The translations under genes and the position numbers were made by a program. A stretch of DNA of 43,996 nt. Origin: Candidatus Rokuibacteriota bacterium. Lineage in GTDB: Bacteria > Methylomirabilota > Methylomirabilia > Rokubacteriales > CSP1-6. This document shows positions 40,404 through 43,996 of the stretch, piece after piece. The stretch is from contig JACPCW010000096.1 in the NCBI GenBank assembly GCA_016184365.1, positions 20,679 to 64,674 of the forward strand. The letters are read 5' to 3'. The notes under the pieces are model-generated. The model was not told where the DNA came from. It worked only from the letters and a program-made list of their open reading frames with translations, and did not search any database. The first letter of the stretch is position 1, and each line of letters starts with the position of its first letter.

Positions 40404-40742
40404 ATGCTAGAATCGCGGCCCGTGGCCGATCGTCCGCGCGGGACGTTCCCCTGGCTGCTCATTGCCGCGAGCACGCTGCTCGTCGTGATCGTGCTCTACC
40501 TGTTCTTCGGCGCGTACCTCCCCGCGAAAAAGCGACTCGTCGGTCTCGAAGCGGAGCTGCGGGACATCTACGCGCGCGAAGCGCAGCTGCAGACGCGCGT
40601 GAGTCGCGATGCCGAGCGCGGCAAGGTGCGCGACCAGCAGCTCGCCGCGTTCACCGCGGAGCGCGATGCGCTGGCGAAGCGCGTCGAGGAGCTCGAGCGT
40701 GAGCTCGCCGCCGCGCGGCGCGGCGGCCGTTCGCGGCGCTGA
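40404..40742 (+). CDS. Membrane-anchored coiled-coil protein (hypothetical)
   Basis: The product has 112 residues from ATG 40404, or 106 from GTG 40422. One membrane helix (WLLIAASTLLVVIVLYLFFG, about residues 17-36) precedes a coiled coil (VGLEAELRDIYAREAQLQTR, then FTAERDALAKRVEELERELA). This topology resembles FtsB/FtsL-like or septal proteins, but no family motif is visible, so this is only shape. A -10-like TAGAAT (40409-40414) lies 8 bp before GTG 40422, which would give a leaderless transcript if that start is used. It converges directly on hisC, the stop codons touching. Confidence 0.6.
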   Translation: MLESRPVADRPRGTFPWLLIAASTLLVVIVLYLFFGAYLPAKKRLVGLEAELRDIYAREAQLQTRVSRDAERGKVRDQQLAAFTAERDALAKRVEELERELAAARRGGRSRR

Positions 40743-41831
40743 TCAGCGCCCATCCAGCACGGACAGCAGCCGCTCGTTCGTGTCCCTGAGCCCGACCGCG
40801 ATCCGCAGGTGTCCCGGAAAGCCGACGCCGGCGCCGTCGCGGACGATGATCCCGGCCTCGAGCAATCGCTGCCGCGCCGCCGGCGCGTCCTTGACCTCGA
40901 CGAGCACGAAATTCGCCTGCGACGGCGGAAACCGGTGCCCGCGGCGTCCGAGCTCGGCGGTGAGGAACGCGCGCTCGGTCAGCACGTACGCGCGCGTCTT
41001 CTCCCAATGCTCGCGGTCGTCGATCGACGCGAGCGCCGCCACCTGGCCCAGGCGGTTCACGTTGTACGGCGCGCGCACGACGTTCAGGCGCGAGACCACG
41101 TCGATGCCGCCGATCGCGTAGCCCACGCGCAGGCCCGCGAGTCCCGCGATCTTCGAGAACGTCCGCAGCACGAGCAGGCGCGGATAGCGCGCGAGCAGGC
41201 TCACGCCGTCCGGATAGTCGGGATCGTCGACGAAATCGCGATACGCCTCGTCGAGCACGATCAGCGGCGAGTCGTCGCCGAGGCTGTCGAGGAGCGCGAG
41301 GAGGGGGCCCTGGCGAATGATCGTCGTCGCCGGGTTGTGCGGCGAGCAGAGGAAGATCGCCTTCGTCTTCGGCGTGACGCGCCGGCGGATGTCGTCGAGA
41401 TCCGTCTCGTAGCCGGCGAGCGGGCTCGGCCGCACCGTCGCGCCCATGAGCACGACGCCCGTCGTGTACGGCTCGAACGACGGCTCCGGCACGACGGCCT
41501 CGTCACCCGGATCGAACGCCGCCCAGGCGATCAGCGCGATGAGCTCGTCGGCGCCGTTGCCGACGACGATCTGGTCCGGCGCGACCCCGAGCCGCCGGCC
41601 GATGGCTTCGCGCAGCGCGTTCGACGCGCCGTCGGGATAGAGATGCACGCGCGCGGCATCGCGCGTGATCGCGTCGACGACGGCCGGCGACGGCCCGAGC
41701 GGGTTCTCGTTCGCCGAGAGCCGAACCAGTGAAGGAATGCCGAGCTCGGCGGTGAGCACCTCGAGAGGCTTGCCGGCGTCGTACGGCGCGATGCGGTCGA
41801 GGACGGGCCGCCAGATCGATCGCCGCGACAT
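40743..41831 (-). CDS. hisC: Histidinol-phosphate aminotransferase
   Basis: The product has 362 residues. It is a class II-type PLP aminotransferase that transfers an amino group from glutamate to imidazole-acetol phosphate in histidine synthesis. HisC signatures are LVRLSANENPLGPSPAVVDA, LYPDGASNALREAIGRRLGV, QIVVGNGADELI, FLCSPHNPATTI, LIVLDEAYRDFV and the PLP-lysine region RTFSKIAGLAGLRVGYAIGG, ending with the ring-binding VGLRDTNERLLSVL. The start is ATG 41831 (MSRRSIWRPVLDRIAPYDAG). It stands apart from other his genes; close paralogues for aromatic amino acids cannot be excluded. Confidence 0.92.
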   Translation of the reverse strand: MSRRSIWRPVLDRIAPYDAGKPLEVLTAELGIPSLVRLSANENPLGPSPAVVDAITRDAARVHLYPDGASNALREAIGRRLGVAPDQIVVGNGADELIALIAWAAFDPGDEAVVPEPSFEPYTTGVVLMGATVRPSPLAGYETDLDDIRRRVTPKTKAIFLCSPHNPATTIIRQGPLLALLDSLGDDSPLIVLDEAYRDFVDDPDYPDGVSLLARYPRLLVLRTFSKIAGLAGLRVGYAIGGIDVVSRLNVVRAPYNVNRLGQVAALASIDDREHWEKTRAYVLTERAFLTAELGRRGHRFPPSQANFVLVEVKDAPAARQRLLEAGIIVRDGAGVGFPGHLRIAVGLRDTNERLLSVLDGR

Positions 41832-41946
41832 CGGTCCCGATTCTACGCGAGTCCGCCGGACGGCGGCATGCGGGCGCATGCGCGCCGTCGCAGCGGCTCG
41901 GGAGTCACGCGGTCGTTACGCCCGCGCGGTGGTCAGAGGACGAAGC

Positions 41947-42117
41947 TCAGGGAGCTTGAAGGCCGGCCGGCGGCGCATCGACATCGGTCGCCGGCGACGC
42001 GGAGACGGGGTTGCGCTCATCTGCCGTGGCGGCACGATCGATCGCTGCGCAACCGGTGAGCATGGTGGCGAGACCGAGAAGCATCACGAAGATCCAACGG
42101 ATTCGAACACTCGTCAT
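41947..42117 (-). CDS. Tiny lipoprotein, 56 residues
   Basis: From the ATG at 42117, which has a strong AAGGAGGA ribosome binding site, 56 codons encode MTSVRIRWIFVMLLGLATML, then the lipobox LTGC with the lipidated Cys23, then a 33-residue Ala/Pro/Asp-rich tail ending PPAGLQAP. The signal, lipobox and ribosome binding site are convincing. No function can be named. It lies alone in the 426-bp gap between hisC and glnD and is divergent from glnD. Small lipoproteins of this kind, like entericidins, are easily missed by gene finders. Confidence 0.7.
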   Translation of the reverse strand: MTSVRIRWIFVMLLGLATMLTGCAAIDRAATADERNPVSASPATDVDAPPAGLQAP

Positions 42118-42218
42118 GCGAAGTCCTCCTTCGGGCCGAAGCCCGCGCGGAAGGCGGCAAGACGGGTGCCAGCAACCGAGCCACGCTCGTCGTGTATGAT
42201 CGCCAAATATGCGTCAGA

Positions 42219-42247
42219 TTGAAATTATTCGGCATGGCCGGTAGGCT
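42219..42247 (+). promoter_or_regulatory. Candidate glnD promoter
   Basis: TTGAAA (42219-42224) and TAGGCT (42242-42247) are separated by 17 bp, ten bases before the glnD ATG. The -35 region is in the only AT-rich stretch between hisC and glnD (42205-42230). Confidence 0.4.
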
Positions 42248-42257
42248 GGAACCTGCC

Positions 42258-43996
42258 ATGTCGCCCGAGCTGTATCGCCGGGCTCGGCGCGCGGAAGCGC
42301 GCGTCGAACGCGCCGATGACCGGCGGCGTCTCAGGCTCGAATTCTTCCGCGGCGCGCTCGCCGACGGCCTCGACTCCGTGAAGCTCATGCACACCGGCGG
42401 CGCTTCGGGGCACGAGTCCGTGCGCGCGCACGCGGCGCTCGTCGACGACGTCATCGCTTCGCTCTTCCGTCTCGTCTCCGACGACGTCGGCGCCGCCGGC
42501 CTGGAGCGCTCGCCGCTCGTCGTCGTCGCGCTCGGCGGCTACGGCCGGGGGGAGCTCCATCCGTCCTCCGACATCGACCTGATGATCGTGCACGACGGCG
42601 AGCTCACGCCGTGGGTGACGCGCGTGACGCACGAGCTGCTCTACACGCTCTGGGACCTCGGCTTCCAGGTCGGCCACAGCCTCCGTTCGCTCGACGACTG
42701 CGTGGCGATCGCGGGCACGGACTTTCCGAGCCGCACGTCGATGCAGGAGGCGCGGTTCCTCACCGGTGACCGGCGGTTGTTCCAGCGGTTCCGGAAGGTC
42801 CTGCGCGACAACGTGTTCCGCCAGGACTTCGAGGACTTCCTGCGCACCGCGCTGGGCGAGCGGGACCAGCGGTACCGCAAGTGGGGCGCGTCCCCCTACG
42901 GCGGCGAGCCGAACGTCAAGGAATCGGCGGGCGGGCTGCGCGACATCCACACCGCGATGTGGCTCGTGGCGGCGAAGTTCGGCGCGCGCACGCTGAAGGA
43001 GCTCGCGGAGAAGGGGCTCATCACGCCGCACGAGCAGGCGGCCACCGACGCGGCGCTCACGTTCCTCTGGCGCGTGCGCAACGAGCTCCACTTCTTCTCC
43101 GGACACAAGAACGACGTGCTCACGCGCGACGTGCAGCCGCGCATCGCCGCGAACCTCGGGTATCGCGACGACGAGACGGGCCTCGGCGTCGAGCGCTTCA
43201 TGCGCGACTACTACCGGCACGCGCGCGTGATCCATCGCATCGCGCGCCGGCTCATCGCGCGGTGCGAGGAGACGATCGCCCGGCGCGGCGCGGCCGAGCG
43301 CCGCGGACGCCAGCAGGCGCTGGCCGACGGCCTGGTGTTCCTCGATGGTCGCCTGCACGTCTCGCACGGCGAGACCGCCGCGCTCCAGCGCGATCCACTG
43401 TGGATCCTCCGCGTGTTCTGGCACCTCCATCGGCTCGGCTGCGAGCTGTCGCTCGACCTCGAGCGCACGGTGGAGGAGGCGGTCGATGCGTTCGACGAGG
43501 GCGCGCGGCGGTCGCCGGAGGCGCGCGATCTGTTTCTCGACATCTGCCGCAACTGGGGGCGGGTGGCGCAGACCTTCTCGGAGATGCACGAGCTCGGCGT
43601 CCTCGGGCGCTATCTGCCGGAATTCGGCGCGCTCACGTGCCTCGTGCAGTACGACGTCTATCACAAGTTCTCCGCCGATCAGCACTCGCTGCTCGCCGTC
43701 GAGCACCTGGAAGCGCTGGCGCCGGGACAGTCGGCGGAATCCGAGGGCGCCGCGCTCGTCTTCAACGAGGTGGAAAAGCCGGAGCTCCTGATGCTCGGCA
43801 TGCTGCTCCACGACATCGGCAAGGCCAGGGGCCACGGCCACGTCGCGAAGGGCATTCCGCTCGTGCGCGAGCTCACGACGCGGATGGGCGTACCGCCCGA
43901 GGACGGCGCGCTCGTCGAGTTCCTCGTCGCGCACCACCTCACCATGTCGCACATCGCCCAGCGCCGGGACATCGACGATCCGAAGACGATCGCCGA
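42258..43996 (+). CDS. glnD: PII uridylyltransferase/uridylyl-removing enzyme GlnD, 3' part beyond the window
   Basis: The visible 579 codons cover about two thirds of GlnD (usually 850-900 residues). GlnD adds UMP to PII proteins when nitrogen is short and removes it when glutamine is plentiful. The nucleotidyltransferase motif ALGGYGRGELHPSSDIDLMI is at residues 91-110. The family segment GEPNVKESAGGLRDIHTAMW with YYRHARVIHRIARR follows. The HD domain starts near residue 474 (FSADQHSLLAVEHLEAL) and has the metal-binding LLHDIGKARGHGHVAKGI near 515 and FLVAHHLTMSHIAQRRD. The two C-terminal ACT domains lie outside the window. The frame is open to the edge. A long antisense frame (42225-43952) is a shadow. 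Confidence 0.95.
   Translation, partial: MSPELYRRARRAEARVERADDRRRLRLEFFRGALADGLDSVKLMHTGGASGHESVRAHAALVDDVIASLFRLVSDDVGAAGLERSPLVVVALGGYGRGELHPSSDIDLMIVHDGELTPWVTRVTHELLYTLWDLGFQVGHSLRSLDDCVAIAGTDFPSRTSMQEARFLTGDRRLFQRFRKVLRDNVFRQDFEDFLRTALGERDQRYRKWGASPYGGEPNVKESAGGLRDIHTAMWLVAAKFGARTLKELAEKGLITPHEQAATDAALTFLWRVRNELHFFSGHKNDVLTRDVQPRIAANLGYRDDETGLGVERFMRDYYRHARVIHRIARRLIARCEETIARRGAAERRGRQQALADGLVFLDGRLHVSHGETAALQRDPLWILRVFWHLHRLGCELSLDLERTVEEAVDAFDEGARRSPEARDLFLDICRNWGRVAQTFSEMHELGVLGRYLPEFGALTCLVQYDVYHKFSADQHSLLAVEHLEALAPGQSAESEGAALVFNEVEKPELLMLGMLLHDIGKARGHGHVAKGIPLVRELTTRMGVPPEDGALVEFLVAHHLTMSHIAQRRDIDDPKTIA

Noticed and set aside
42225..43952. 575-codon open frame on the minus strand
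   Set aside because: It lies exactly opposite glnD, which has unmistakable nucleotidyltransferase and HD motifs. The antisense frame is Arg/His/Asp-rich shadow sequence typical of high-GC genes.
1..43996. CRISPR arrays, tRNA, rRNA, transposases
   Set aside because: I looked for regularly spaced repeats, cloverleaf-like sequence and transposase motifs and saw none. The dispersed repeats are not evenly spaced and lie between or inside genes.

Overview
The window is one stretch of very GC-rich, densely packed bacterial chromosome. An outer-membrane beta-barrel, periplasmic binding proteins and several lipoproteins point to a Gram-negative envelope. The gene mix (Ku, MoCo synthesis, tungstate and molybdate transport, chromate-response proteins, an HGD-like ring-cleavage dioxygenase) and the abundance of GTG starts and 4-bp ATGA/GTGA gene overlaps suit a soil or subsurface lineage such as Rokubacteria/Methylomirabilota. 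That placement is inference. I see no tRNA, rRNA, CRISPR array or transposase.

Layout. 0-8.3 kb: Ku, an FAD oxidoreductase whose frame is broken at what looks like an assembly scar, a Kup potassium transporter, a JmjC-type oxygenase overlapping an endonuclease/exonuclease/phosphatase protein, and TypA/BipA. 8.4-12.9 kb: a small outer-membrane protein, a coupled run of two cyclophilins and an N-acyl-D-amino-acid deacylase, a DsrE-family protein with an in-frame TGA (probable selenoprotein), and a TauE/SafE permease. 12.9-22.4 kb: an oxyanion island with a ModE-like regulator, TupAB, chromate-response ChrB proteins, a beta-propeller, ModBA, ModC and TupC, then a leader RNA with an intrinsic terminator, a DUF465 protein and MoaC. 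22.4-32.5 kb: a deacetylase, then a long coupled housekeeping operon (tmk, holB, ricT-like, metG, small ORF, DUF5924/DUF2914 protein, phosphodiesterase, tatD, M28 peptidase). 32.5-44 kb: a DUF2007 protein and a TPR lipoprotein opposite an HGD-like dioxygenase, a scramblase-like protein, a rhomboid protease, a HAD protein, a P1 peptidase, two unknown coupled genes, a membrane coiled-coil protein, HisC, a tiny lipoprotein, and GlnD running off the right edge.

Two things stand out. First, eight copies of a dispersed element of about 70 bp occur between 15.4 and 38.5 kb. It has two adjacent hairpins; the first has an invariant 7-nt loop (ATGTCGG) and a fixed inner stem, while the outer pairs of hairpin 1 and the whole stem of hairpin 2 change in a compensatory way. 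Copies sit at operon junctions and inside reading frames: they add an N-terminal peptide to TatD and a small protein, supply a start codon to another gene, create a 40-codon mini-ORF between tmk and holB, and interrupt the HGD-like gene in frame. They behave like the protein-coding palindromic elements known from Rickettsia but are unrelated in sequence as far as I can judge. Second, the DsrE-family gene on the minus strand at 12.1 kb has TGA exactly where the family has the first Cys of a CxxC motif, followed by 40 conserved-looking codons and a stem-loop placed as a bacterial SECIS should be.

One caution on data quality: positions 1667-1683 match the end of an Illumina adapter at 16 of 17 bases, beside a 31-bp duplication and a frameshift. 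The sequence there is probably wrong.
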